62,523 nt of DNA from positions 1-62,523 of the forward strand of contig JAFTJZ010000073.1 in assembly GCA_017456145.1 (NCBI GenBank), in the 5' to 3' direction. The position numbers and the translations under genes are program-made. The DNA is from Clostridia bacterium (GTDB lineage Bacteria > Bacillota > Clostridia > Oscillospirales > CAG-272). The notes below the pieces were generated by a model. The model saw only the letters and a list, made by a program, of their open reading frames with translations. It ran no database searches and was not told the origin of the DNA. Shown here in pieces: positions 9,425 to 17,128 of this stretch (the first letter of the stretch is position 1; every line of letters begins with the position of its first letter).

Positions 9425-9574
9425 ATGGCGCTTATATCGGTCATCGGTGTTAGCGGGGCGCTTATGTTCATCTCTTCCCTCTTTTATACCGCAGCAAAAC
9501 AGAAGGGTGCGTCCGATGCAAAATGCGTTAAAACTCACCCCCCATTGCTTATGCTTTGCGGCCGAGCAGCGTAA
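9425..9574 (+). CDS. Possible 49-residue membrane microprotein
   Basis: An ATG directly abuts the preceding stop codon and opens a frame of 49 codons. The first 20 residues are hydrophobic (MALISVIGVSGALMFISSLF) and could span the membrane. No separate ribosome site is clear, so expression would depend on re-initiation. I do not recognise it and it may be chance. Confidence 0.25.
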   Translation: MALISVIGVSGALMFISSLFYTAAKQKGASDAKCVKTHPPLLMLCGRAA

Positions 9575-9612
9575 TTTTACCTGCTCTATGTAGGCAAAAA
9601 GACAAATTCCGC

Positions 9613-9643
9613 ATAAAAAAAAGCCGACCATCGGCTTTTTTAC
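9613..9643. terminator. Bidirectional terminator between convergent operons
   Basis: AAGCCGA-CCA-TCGGCTT is preceded by a run of A and followed by a run of T, so it works in both directions. It separates the plus-strand membrane-protein operon from the minus-strand histidine kinase. Confidence 0.85.
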
Positions 9644-9646
9644 GTC

Positions 9647-9672
9647 GGGGCTGCGTCACAGGACGCAGCCCC
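9647..9672 (+). terminator. Second hairpin, GC-rich
   Basis: GGGGCTGCGTC and GACGCAGCCCC form an 11-bp stem with a four-base loop, followed by TTATTTT on the plus strand. It backs up the hairpin just before it. Confidence 0.65.
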
Positions 9673-9732
9673 TTATTTTACCGTTTCATCTGACGGTCGG
9701 TTTTGATTATATCCTCTTTTTTGCGCGGATCA

Positions 9733-10827
9733 TCACTGCTTTTGCGGCAGCAAAACGGTGAAGGTCGTGATTCCGTTCCCGCTGCTTACACGCACGGTTC
9801 CGCTGTGGAGCTCCACGATGCTTTTCACGATAGCCAAGCCGATACCGTTTCCCTGCGTCGCGTGGGACTCATCCGCCTGATAAAACTTGCCAAAGATTTT
9901 TTCCTGCTTATCCGGTGGGATCTCACTTCCGGTGTTGCTGATCTTCACGCACAGCTTATCCTCCGCAGCGGTGATGTCAAGTGCTACCGTACCGCAACGC
10001 GGTACAAACTTTACAGCATTGTCGATCAGATTGATCCAGACGTGTTTCAGCTGTTCTTCATTCGCCTCGATCATAAATTCATCAAAATCAAGTTGAAGAT
10101 CGATATTCTTTTTGACCCACTTATCTTCCAGCAGCAATACGGCAGAACGCACCTGCTCCGAAAGATTAAAGCTCGAAATATCGGTAAGGATCGTTTGGTT
10201 CTCCACTCTGGTCAGATTCAGTACGTTGGTTGCCATGATGGACAACCGCATGGATTCTTCACGAATCGACCTCAGATAGAGCGCCCTTTGCTCCTCGGTC
10301 AGATTTCCCTTTTCCAGCAAATTGGCAAAGCCTGTAATCGAAACGATCGGTGTCTTGAACTCGTGCGAAAAATTATTGATAAAATCATTTCTCAGCAGCT
10401 CGGTGTTTTCCAGCTCCTCTGCCATGGTATTAAAGCTGGTGGTAAGCTCTTTGATGGCGGGATATGTCGACAGCATATCGCCGAATTGCAAGCGCGTCTT
10501 AAAATCTCCGGCTGCCAGGCGATTCATTTTATTGATCAGCTCATTCACAGGCTTTAACGGGATCCGGCTGCTGAAAAAAGCAATCGTGCTGCCGATCACA
10601 AGACTGATCAGCGACATGAAAAGGATCACGGGACCGAGCTGCAGATCGCCCTCGATGTCAACGAGAAGACCCGCTTTGGTAAACAGCCATAACCCCAGCG
10701 CGGTCATTGCAATCGCCGATAACAGAATCAAGAAGACGAAGAGTGCCAAGCCGAGCGTCAGTGACATTCTGGAATTTCTTTCTTTGATCTTTTGCAGTGT
10801 CGGCCTTAACTGCGTTGTTGTCTTCAT
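9733..10827 (-). CDS. Sensor histidine kinase
   Basis: The 364-residue kinase has two transmembrane segments (about 22-50 and 66-86) separated by only some 15 residues. A HAMP linker follows, then a dimerisation domain with the phospho-accepting His155 in NNFSHEFKTP, then an ATPase domain with an N-box (NLIDNAVKF) and G-boxes (GNGIGLAIV). The tiny outside loop suggests sensing within the membrane rather than an extracellular ligand, as in intramembrane-sensing kinases. The start overlaps the response-regulator stop by four bases. Confidence 0.95.
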   Translation of the reverse strand: MKTTTQLRPTLQKIKERNSRMSLTLGLALFVFLILLSAIAMTALGLWLFTKAGLLVDIEGDLQLGPVILFMSLISLVIGSTIAFFSSRIPLKPVNELINKMNRLAAGDFKTRLQFGDMLSTYPAIKELTTSFNTMAEELENTELLRNDFINNFSHEFKTPIVSITGFANLLEKGNLTEEQRALYLRSIREESMRLSIMATNVLNLTRVENQTILTDISSFNLSEQVRSAVLLLEDKWVKKNIDLQLDFDEFMIEANEEQLKHVWINLIDNAVKFVPRCGTVALDITAAEDKLCVKISNTGSEIPPDKQEKIFGKFYQADESHATQGNGIGLAIVKSIVELHSGTVRVSSGNGITTFTVLLPQKQ

Positions 10828-11498
10828 ACCTTCTTTACCGCCTTATATCCGAGTCCGCGAACAGATTCAATCTCAAATTCATGCCAGCCTTCAAAGCGCT
10901 TGCGCAGTCTGCCGATGTGAACGGTGACCGTCTCCCATCCCGTCTCACTTTCAGCCCCCCAGATCTCATCCATGAGCTGAATCCGAGTAAAGATCTTCCC
11001 GGGGTAAGACAACAGCTTGTAGAGAAGAAGAAACTCCTTCTGCGGGAGCTCATACACCTCGCCCCCCCGTGTCACAGTCAGAGAATCATAATCCAGCACC
11101 ACATCCCCAAGCTCGATTCTGCGCTCGTTTGCAATTTTGGCTCTGCGCAAAAGAGCTTTGATGCGGAACAGCATTTCCTCCTCATCGATGGGCTTGGTGA
11201 TATAATCATCCGTACCAACGGCAAAGCCCTTGTGCTTATCCACAGGCAGCTGCTTGGCAGATACCATCAGAATCGGCAGATTATTATTACTCTCGCGCAG
11301 TGTTTGGGTAAATTCGTACCCATCCATTTTCGGCATCATCACATCCAGCACCACCAGGTCGATATGCGCTCTGTCCATCGCGTCAAGAGCATCCTCCCCG
11401 TTTTCCGCTGTCGTAACCGTATAGCCATTGCTCTGGAGCACCGCTTGCAGATACAATCTTGTATTTTTATCATCATCCGCTACAAGGATATGGAACAC
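10824..11498 (-). CDS. OmpR-family response regulator
   Basis: The receiver domain has the acidic pocket at residues 8-10, the phospho-acceptor Asp52 in VVLDVMMP, Ser80 and Lys102 (TKP). A winged-helix DNA-binding domain fills residues 125-224, with WGAESETGWETVTVHIGRLR as the recognition region. It is upstream of and coupled to the histidine kinase. Its own promoter bears a 15-bp box that also precedes ftsH and the lipid genes. Positive autoregulation and control of those genes is my inference. Confidence 0.95.
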   Translation of the reverse strand: MFHILVADDDKNTRLYLQAVLQSNGYTVTTAENGEDALDAMDRAHIDLVVLDVMMPKMDGYEFTQTLRESNNNLPILMVSAKQLPVDKHKGFAVGTDDYITKPIDEEEMLFRIKALLRRAKIANERRIELGDVVLDYDSLTVTRGGEVYELPQKEFLLLYKLLSYPGKIFTRIQLMDEIWGAESETGWETVTVHIGRLRKRFEGWHEFEIESVRGLGYKAVKKV

Positions 11499-11530
11499 TG
11501 ATTTTCACCTCGTTTGGTTAATTTTTTTAT

Positions 11531-11563
11531 ATTTTACAACGGATCTCTAAACTGAAACTAAAC
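11531..11563 (-). promoter_or_regulatory. Response-regulator promoter with box (box B)
   Basis: On the minus strand GTTTAGTTTCAGTTT (11549-11563) lies exactly 12 bases before TAAAAT (11531-11536). Layout and spacing are identical to the ftsH site, with one base difference in the box. This would be an autoregulatory site. Confidence 0.75.
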
Positions 11564-11642
11564 ACAGCACCGTCGGTTTGTATATCCATCTTCATATGTT
11601 GCGGCATTTTTCCCGCTTTTTTTGGAATTTTGCATCGGTGCC

Positions 11643-11737
11643 ATCCCGTGTGGCTGTTGCTTTGTTCGCACTTTCACTCTCTTGGGGGGGATTTTGCGCA
11701 GCGAAATCCCGTGTGGCTATTGCTTTGTTCGCACTTG
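11643..11737 (-). repeat. Two copies of a 32-bp direct repeat in a possible structured RNA
   Basis: The 32-bp units at 11643-11674 and 11706-11737 match at 30 positions and are 63 bp apart. A perfect sigma-A promoter faces them from upstream on the minus strand. In that transcript GTGTGGCTAT near the 5' end can pair with ATAGCCACAC of the first repeat to form a 10-bp stem. One minus frame repeats SANKA-ATRD, but it lacks a ribosome site and is probably not translated. A small or leader RNA is my reading. Confidence 0.5.
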
Positions 11738-11753
11738 CTCTATAGCCACACTT

Positions 11754-11782
11754 ATTATACCATAAACTTGCTCCAATGTCAA
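11754..11782 (-). promoter_or_regulatory. Strong sigma-A promoter facing the repeats
   Basis: A perfect TTGACA (11777-11782) and TATAAT (11754-11759) are 17 bases apart on the minus strand. No credible gene starts just downstream; the next gene is the response regulator about 250 bp away, which has its own box promoter. Confidence 0.85.
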
Positions 11783-11844
11783 AAGATAATTCAAAAAAAC
11801 ATAACGTGCAGTATCGCTCCGAGGTGTAAAACAATCTTGTTGAA

Positions 11845-11877
11845 GTTTAGTTTCAGTTTATGATTTCGAGATAGACT
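11845..11877 (+). promoter_or_regulatory. Promoter of the lipid-gene cluster with box (box C)
   Basis: GTTTAGTTTCAGTTT (11845-11859) is identical to box B and is followed after 12 bases by TAGACT, a 4/6 match to TATAAT. It faces the kinase remnant, the glycosyltransferase and the acyltransferase on the plus strand. Confidence 0.7.
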
Positions 11878-11878
11878 A

Positions 11879-12196
11879 TATCCGCCAGACTTTATCAGGA
11901 AGGGTTCGTGGGCACCGACCCTGAAAGGCAGCCTGTACGGGGGCGGTATGATGCCGACGCCGAAACAGTGCAGAGCCTCGGATGAACTCACGATGATGGT
12001 GCTGCACGGCGCGGGACGGCTGAAAGCGTTGCGTGTTTTTGCATCCATCTTCAAGGGCAAGCACGTAAAGCATACCGACACGGTGGCTCTGCATACAGGC
12101 CGTAAGCTCCACATCAGGCTTGACTGCCCGACTACACTACAGATCGACGGCGAAACCATTCACGATGTGACGGAATATTGTGCGAGCGCCAAATAA
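11879..12196 (+). pseudogene. Diacylglycerol/lipid kinase, C-terminal remnant
   Basis: The in-frame reading gives LKGSLYGGGMMPTPKQ, then GRLKALRVFASIFKGKHVKH and RKLHIRLDCPTTLQIDGE. This matches the last third of DagK/YegS-family lipid kinases, where a (Y/F)GGG stretch and a terminal (V/L)QIDGE strand are typical. The catalytic N-terminal domain is missing: the frame is blocked by a stop at 11861-11863, next to the promoter. A deletion joining the box promoter to the 3' end of the gene would explain this. A short start at the ATG pair near 11948 is possible but would not make a kinase. Confidence 0.7.
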
Positions 12197-12219
12197 AAAC
12201 AGGAGTGTAAGACACAGAT

Positions 12220-13365
12220 ATGACAATTTTAATCGTTTGTGACGTCTTGGGTGAAGAAAATAACGGAACGACCATCGCGGCGATGAACCTGATCCGATTT
12301 TTGAAAGAAAGAGGTCATATCGTCCGTATTCTTTGTGCCGATCAGGAGAAAAGGAGCAAGGAAAATGTGTTTGTCGTCCCAACCTTAAACGTAGGGAAAG
12401 TGCTGAACGCTTATGTCGCAAAGGTCGGCGTTACCATTGCAAGGGCTGACGAAGAGGTGGTGCGGCAGGCGCTTAACGGCGTAGAATACGTTCATATTAT
12501 GCTCCCGTTCTCTCTGGGGATGAAGGTCACACAGCTGGCAAGAGAAATGGACTTACCGATCAGCGCGGGGTTTCATATGCAAGCGCAGAATTTTACCTCT
12601 TATATAAAGCTGAATAAAATCGGATTTATCAACAGAGGCGTTTACAAGTTCATTTATCGCCACGTTTATCAATATGTCGATGCCATCCACTTTCCCACCG
12701 CGTTCATTCAAGATGTTTTCGAGCAAAACGTCAAGCACAAAACCAATGGCTACGTGATTTCAAACGGCGTTCACAGCTATGTACAACGCAGAGAGCAAGC
12801 AAAGCCGGCGGAATTTCAAGATAAGATCGTAATTCTGACCACGGGCAGATATTCCCGCGAGAAGTCACAAGATACGCTGATCAAGGCGGTAAAATATTCC
12901 AAATACCAAAAAAGCATCCAACTCATCCTGGGCGGTCAAGGAGTCAAGGAAACATATTACCGCAAGCTCTCAAAATCTCTTCCAATCAAACCCATATTCC
13001 GATTCTATTCTCGCGAGGAAATGATCGACGTGCTGAATTACGCAGATATGTATGTGCATCCCGCAGAGGCGGAGCTGGAAGGAATATCCTGCCTTGAGGC
13101 CATTGTCTGCGGCAAATTGACCATTGTATCGGATTCCAAAAACGCTGCTACACGGGGCTTTGCCATAGATGATAAATGCGTATTCAAGAACAGAAATCCC
13201 AAATCCTTGGCAAGGGTAATCGATTATTGGATCGAACATCCCGAGCAGCGACGACAGTATGAGCAAAAGTATTTGGATCGTGCCGTTACCTATGCACAGG
13301 ATACGTGCATGATGCAGATGGAGACAATGATGTTGGAGGTCGCCCATGCCAAAAGAAAAGCGTAA
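12220..13365 (+). CDS. GT4-family glycosyltransferase (lipid glucosyltransferase-like)
   Basis: The 381-residue protein has the two-Rossmann GT-B layout. The N-terminus contains a glycine-rich NNGTTIAAMNLIRFLKERGH loop. The C-terminal nucleotide-sugar site shows YVHPAEAELEGISCLEAIVCGK, with the E-x7-E pattern of GT4 retaining enzymes. Closest in style are 1,2-diacylglycerol 3-alpha-glucosyltransferases that make membrane glycolipids. Its 3' end overlaps the acyltransferase by 20 bases and it follows a lipid-kinase remnant, which supports a lipid acceptor. Confidence 0.85.
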   Translation: MTILIVCDVLGEENNGTTIAAMNLIRFLKERGHIVRILCADQEKRSKENVFVVPTLNVGKVLNAYVAKVGVTIARADEEVVRQALNGVEYVHIMLPFSLGMKVTQLAREMDLPISAGFHMQAQNFTSYIKLNKIGFINRGVYKFIYRHVYQYVDAIHFPTAFIQDVFEQNVKHKTNGYVISNGVHSYVQRREQAKPAEFQDKIVILTTGRYSREKSQDTLIKAVKYSKYQKSIQLILGGQGVKETYYRKLSKSLPIKPIFRFYSREEMIDVLNYADMYVHPAEAELEGISCLEAIVCGKLTIVSDSKNAATRGFAIDDKCVFKNRNPKSLARVIDYWIEHPEQRRQYEQKYLDRAVTYAQDTCMMQMETMMLEVAHAKRKA

Positions 13366-14161
13366 GAAGGTGTTTTATTACAACGATGAGATCAACGACG
13401 ACTTTGCGGGCACAAGTATCCGACCATGCATCGTTGATGAGCATTTCAAGTATCTCCACCAAAGCCGCATCTGGAACCTATGCGCCTTTCTCGTTTATTA
13501 TATCATCGCCTTTCCCCTTGTGTGGGTTTTTGAGAGGGTGATCCTTCGCGTCCGTTTCGTCAATAAAAAAGCCGTAAAAGAATTTCGGGATACCCCGTAC
13601 TTTCTCTACGGCAACCATACGGGATGGATCGATGCCTTCACACCGAATCTGATCTCGCTGCCGCGTCGCAACCGCATCATCGTTGCGGCCGATACCGTTT
13701 CCATCAAGGGACTGAAAAACATTACACAAATGCTGGGAGCCGTCCCGGTCCCGACCAACCTCAAGGGAATGAAAAATTTTGCAAGGGCGGTGGATTTCCA
13801 CCATCAACGCTGCAATATCACGATCTACCCCGAGGCACACATATGGCCGTATTATACCGGTGTCCGCCCTTTCTCGGACGTTTCCTTCTCTTACGCGGTC
13901 AAGCACAAATGTCCTGTCTTCGCTTTTTTCACCGCATACACCGCGCCAAAAGGCTTTCTGTCGCATTTCCGCAAAGCCAATATCACAGTTTACGTCAGCG
14001 ACGCATTTTTCCCCGATGAGGGACTGTCGGACCGAGAGGCGCGCAAGGATCTGCGAGATAAGGTTTACCGATTTATGCTTGAGAAATCTAAATTCAGCGA
14101 TTATGCGGTCATCGAATACATACCGAAGGATCAACAGCAACACTCTACGGCAAGCCTTTAA
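13346..14161 (+). CDS. 1-acyl-glycerol-3-phosphate acyltransferase-like protein (PlsC family)
   Basis: This 271-residue protein has a membrane segment at about 47-67, then the acyltransferase motif I NHTGWID (NHx4D) at about 90-96, a glycine-containing motif II, and YPEAH (motif III) near residue 158. It would transfer acyl chains to a glycerolipid. The N-terminal 45 residues are charged and not typical. The gene overlaps the glycosyltransferase, so the pair is one translational unit for membrane-lipid modification, under box C. Confidence 0.85.
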   Translation: MPKEKRKKVFYYNDEINDDFAGTSIRPCIVDEHFKYLHQSRIWNLCAFLVYYIIAFPLVWVFERVILRVRFVNKKAVKEFRDTPYFLYGNHTGWIDAFTPNLISLPRRNRIIVAADTVSIKGLKNITQMLGAVPVPTNLKGMKNFARAVDFHHQRCNITIYPEAHIWPYYTGVRPFSDVSFSYAVKHKCPVFAFFTAYTAPKGFLSHFRKANITVYVSDAFFPDEGLSDREARKDLRDKVYRFMLEKSKFSDYAVIEYIPKDQQQHSTASL

Positions 14162-14167
14162 TCCAAA

Positions 14168-14211
14168 ACGAGCATCCATATCTCCGACCTGAGGGATAAG
14201 GATGCTCCTTT
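14168..14211. terminator. Terminator between convergent lipid genes and ABC importer
   Basis: GAGCATCC and GGATGCTC enclose a 20-base loop, followed by CTTTTCG. The stem is strong and the T tract moderate. It lies just after the acyltransferase stop and ahead of the importer's 3' end. Confidence 0.6.
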
Positions 14212-14233
14212 TCGTGATGTATATCGATGTGCT

Positions 14234-15139
14234 TTACAGTACACTGTTAAGAAACTGCTGCAGCTTGGGGTGCTTGGGATGATTGAAAATTTCATCCGGG
14301 GTGCCGTCCTCGGCGATCTTGCCGTCGCACATAAACAGCACACGGTCGGCGACCTCGCGGGCAAAGCCCATCTCATGGGTCACGCAGACCATGGTCATGC
14401 CCTCCTGTGCCAGCTCCTTCATCAGATCCAGCACCTCACCGACCATCTCCGGATCAAGCGCGGAGGTGGGCTCATCGAACAGCATCACCTCGGGATTCAT
14501 CGCAAGCGCACGAATAATGGCGATTCGCTGCTTTTGCCCCCCCGAGAGCTTGGAGGGATATTCATTTGCCTTATCCTCAAGCCCGATGCGGCGCAACAGC
14601 GACACAGCCGCCGCATCAGCCTGCTCTCGCGTCATGAGCTTGAGCTGCGTCGGTGCCAGGGTCAGATTCTGCATCACCGTCAGATTGTTGAACAGGTTGA
14701 ACTGCTGGAATACCATACCCATACGCTGACGGGCGAGGTTGATGTCCAGCCCCTCTCGCTTTTCGACGGCTTTCTTCTTCTTGGCATATTCCGCCCCCTC
14801 ATGTCGGCGAAGCAGCTTTTTTTCCTTGATCTCGGATAAAATTTCCTCGCGCATCTGCTCTGTGCGGCCGGCCGCCAGCTTTTGATAGGTGCGGGAACAC
14901 AAAATCACGTCGTCATGCAGATACGGGTCTGCCTGACCGAGCAGCTTATCATCCAGACGGATCTCACCGCTGGTCGGCTCCTCCAGAAAGTTCAAGCACC
15001 GCAAAAGTGTACTCTTGCCGCTGCCCGACGCGCCGATGATGACGATCTTCTCCCCGCGCTTGATGTCCAGAGATACGCCGTCCAGCACGCGAAGCGACTT
15101 AAAATCCTTGTATAAATTTTTAACGCTTATCACCTGCAC
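14234..15139 (-). CDS. Polar amino acid ABC transporter, ATP-binding protein
   Basis: This is the GlnQ/HisP-type ATPase of an amino acid importer. Walker A is GASGSGKST (about 35-43), the signature is LSGGQKQR and Walker B is [12 protein letters not shown]. At 301 residues it is about 55 longer than most GlnQ proteins. The extra lysine/glutamate-rich stretch ([20 protein letters not shown] region, about 85-135) lies between Walker A and the Q-loop, before [12 protein letters not shown]. It overlaps the permease gene by 20 bases. Confidence 0.95.
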   Translation of the reverse strand: MQVISVKNLYKDFKSLRVLDGVSLDIKRGEKIVIIGASGSGKSTLLRCLNFLEEPTSGEIRLDDKLLGQADPYLHDDVILCSRTYQKLAAGRTEQMREEILSEIKEKKLLRRHEGAEYAKKKKAVEKREGLDINLARQRMGMVFQQFNLFNNLTVMQNLTLAPTQLKLMTREQADAAAVSLLRRIGLEDKANEYPSKLSGGQKQRIAIIRALAMNPEVMLFDEPTSALDPEMVGEVLDLMKELAQEGMTMVCVTHEMGFAREVADRVLFMCDGKIAEDGTPDEIFNHPKHPKLQQFLNSVL

Positions 15140-15812
15140 GCAGCCTCCTTTCGATCATTTTAATGGCAAAGGTCAGAAGATAGACGATGGCAAGGTAGAA
15201 CAGAGCAACGGCCGCCATGGGAACGATATAGCTCGCCATATTATTACCGCTACCGATGATCTTGGCCGCCATGGTCAGGTCGTACATACCGATCATGCTG
15301 ACGATTGAGGTCTCCTTGATCAGTGCGATCAGCTCATTTCCGATGGCGGGAATGACATTTTTGATGGCCTGCGGAATGATGATCTTGAGCATGGTCACGC
15401 GGGAGGAGAGCCCCAGCGCGCGTCCCGCCTCGGTCTGACCGATGTCCACTGACAAAATGCCTGCGCGGATGTTCTCGGCAACGTAGGCTCCCGAGTTGAT
15501 ACCAAACGCCAGCGTCGCCGTGACGATCTCGGGGAACCCACGGAAGGTGAAGATGACGTAAAACATGATAAACAGCTGCAGCGCCATGGGCGTGCCGCGG
15601 ATGATCGTGATGTAAATTTTACAGAGTGCCTTGGGGACGGCGGTCCATTTGCTCTGCTTTGCGATCGAAACGAAGGCGACCAGCGTGCCCAGCAGCAGAC
15701 CGAGCACCGCCGCCATCACAGAGATCAGCAGCGTCGTTTCCAGCCCGCGCCATATGCTTTCCATGTACCGTTCGGTCGTGAAAAGCTCGATTACTTTGGA
15801 AATAAAATTCAT
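15120..15812 (-). CDS. Polar amino acid ABC transporter, permease
   Basis: The start [11 protein letters not shown] (AAGGAAAGG site) gives 230 residues. Four to five membrane segments are visible. The EAA coupling loop reads [22 protein letters not shown], which is typical of HisMQ-type permeases. Only one permease gene is present, so it should act as a homodimer. It lies between the binding protein and the ATPase in a three-gene operon. Confidence 0.95.
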   Translation of the reverse strand: MNFISKVIELFTTERYMESIWRGLETTLLISVMAAVLGLLLGTLVAFVSIAKQSKWTAVPKALCKIYITIIRGTPMALQLFIMFYVIFTFRGFPEIVTATLAFGINSGAYVAENIRAGILSVDIGQTEAGRALGLSSRVTMLKIIIPQAIKNVIPAIGNELIALIKETSIVSMIGMYDLTMAAKIIGSGNNMASYIVPMAAVALFYLAIVYLLTFAIKMIERRLRAGDKR

Positions 15813-15904
15813 GGTTATGCCTTTCCTTGCTACCAAAGGACGGTTGCAATAGAGGAAAAGAACCATGCCGCGCACAGTTCTTTTCCAAGAGTTTCAGCTC
15901 TGTA

Positions 15905-16756
15905 TTATTCGGAGATCATGTGGTTCATTACCATCTCTTCGATCTTCCCCTGAGAGATCAGCTCCTCCAGAACCTCGTTGATGGCATCCAGCAAAGCGGT
16001 GTTCCCCTTGGTCACGCAGATGGCATACTGCTCCTCCACGGGGGCATCGTCTGCCTCGGTCTCACCTGCGTAGTACAGAGGCAGGCAAGCAAGGCCTGCG
16101 TTCTTGGAGACGATATACTCAGCGGGCAGCTGGTCAATGATCACGACGTCCACCATGTTGCTGCCGATACCGTCAGCGGCGAGCTGTGCGTTATCAAACG
16201 TCTTGAGCTCGGTATTGGTGCCGTACAGCACGCCGTCGTAGCCGTAGTCGTTGTCAGCGGTTGCGTTGATCTCACCATCGGTGTAGATCCAGCCGGTGGT
16301 ATCGGTCTGTGTGCCGATGGTCATGCCTGCCAACGCATCCCAGACGATATACTGTGCGTCACCCGTGCCGCGCTTGGCAATTTCGGAATCCGTAGAGAAA
16401 ATAACGTACTGCACCGAGGTGTAGTAGGGCGTGGAGAAGTCAACCTTTTCCTTGCGCTCGTCAGTGATCGTGATCCCCGCCGCACCTGCGTCGCAGACCT
16501 TACCTTCCTTGACGTTATCGATGATGGCGGAGAAGTCGACGTTCTTGAACGTGACCGTCTTACCCAGCTTTTCACCGACCATGTTCATGATCTCAACGTC
16601 AACACCGACGATCTCTTCGCCCTCGTAATATTCAAAGGGAGCGAAGAATGCATTGGTCTGCACAATGATCTCATTATTGCTGCCGCACGCAATCAGACCG
16701 GTGGCCATCACCAGCATCATGGCGAGAGCGAGTAAAAGTGCCGTAATCTTTTTCAT
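15905..16756 (-). CDS. Polar amino acid ABC transporter, substrate-binding lipoprotein
   Basis: The 283-residue protein has a signal peptide and a lipobox, GLIACGSN, with Cys24 as the lipidation site. The mature part is a family-3 extracellular solute-binding protein, with NAFFAPFEYYEGEEIVGVDV near the start and GITITDERKEKVDFSTPYY. The family binds polar amino acids; the exact ligand cannot be read from sequence. It is the first gene of the operon. Confidence 0.95.
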   Translation of the reverse strand: MKKITALLLALAMMLVMATGLIACGSNNEIIVQTNAFFAPFEYYEGEEIVGVDVEIMNMVGEKLGKTVTFKNVDFSAIIDNVKEGKVCDAGAAGITITDERKEKVDFSTPYYTSVQYVIFSTDSEIAKRGTGDAQYIVWDALAGMTIGTQTDTTGWIYTDGEINATADNDYGYDGVLYGTNTELKTFDNAQLAADGIGSNMVDVVIIDQLPAEYIVSKNAGLACLPLYYAGETEADDAPVEEQYAICVTKGNTALLDAINEVLEELISQGKIEEMVMNHMISE

Positions 16757-16808
16757 GTTGTGTTTCCTCCTGAAAATGAATCAATTGATAAAAATTACCT
16801 TTATATAT

Positions 16809-16837
16809 ATTTTATCATTTTCGCTGCGGTTTGTCAA
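16809..16837 (-). promoter_or_regulatory. Sigma-A promoter of the amino acid importer operon
   Basis: TTGACA (16832-16837) and TAAAAT (16809-16814) are 17 bases apart on the minus strand, about 50 bases before the binding-protein start. The 372-base gap between this gene and the sigma-fusion gene holds this promoter and the candidate promoter at 17.05 kb; I see no gene in it. Confidence 0.8.
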
Positions 16838-17053
16838 CCTTTTTTACCAATTTGTGAACATTTCGCATTTTCACCCGTCATATGTGCACAAAGGATAAAA
16901 TTTTGGTTGTTTTCCACAACGACCATCAAGAATTTTATCGACTCCTCCATACATTTCGGTTGCAATTTTTTAATATTTATGATAAAATAAGTGTGATAAC
17001 AAATTAAAAAGCACGCAACGTTCAATTTTCTGAAAAATTTTCCAAAACCACCC

Positions 17054-17080
17054 AACCAAAACCATGTTTTTTGTGTCATA
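17054..17080 (+). promoter_or_regulatory. Candidate ECF-type promoter of the sigma-fusion gene
   Basis: AACC (17054-17057) is followed after 17 bases by GTCATA. An AACC -35 core and a GTC/CGT -10 core at this spacing are typical of ECF sigma factors, which often activate their own genes. No TTGACA/TATAAT pair is evident here. Confidence 0.4.
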
Positions 17081-17128
17081 TAAGTGCCGGCAAGTAAAAA
17101 AGCAACGAACAGCCGAAAGGAGACGCGA

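Noticed and set aside
11643-11737. Possible CRISPR array from the 32-bp repeats
   Set aside because: Only two units, with mismatches, a 31-bp gap and no cas genes in the window. A structured RNA or simple duplication fits better.
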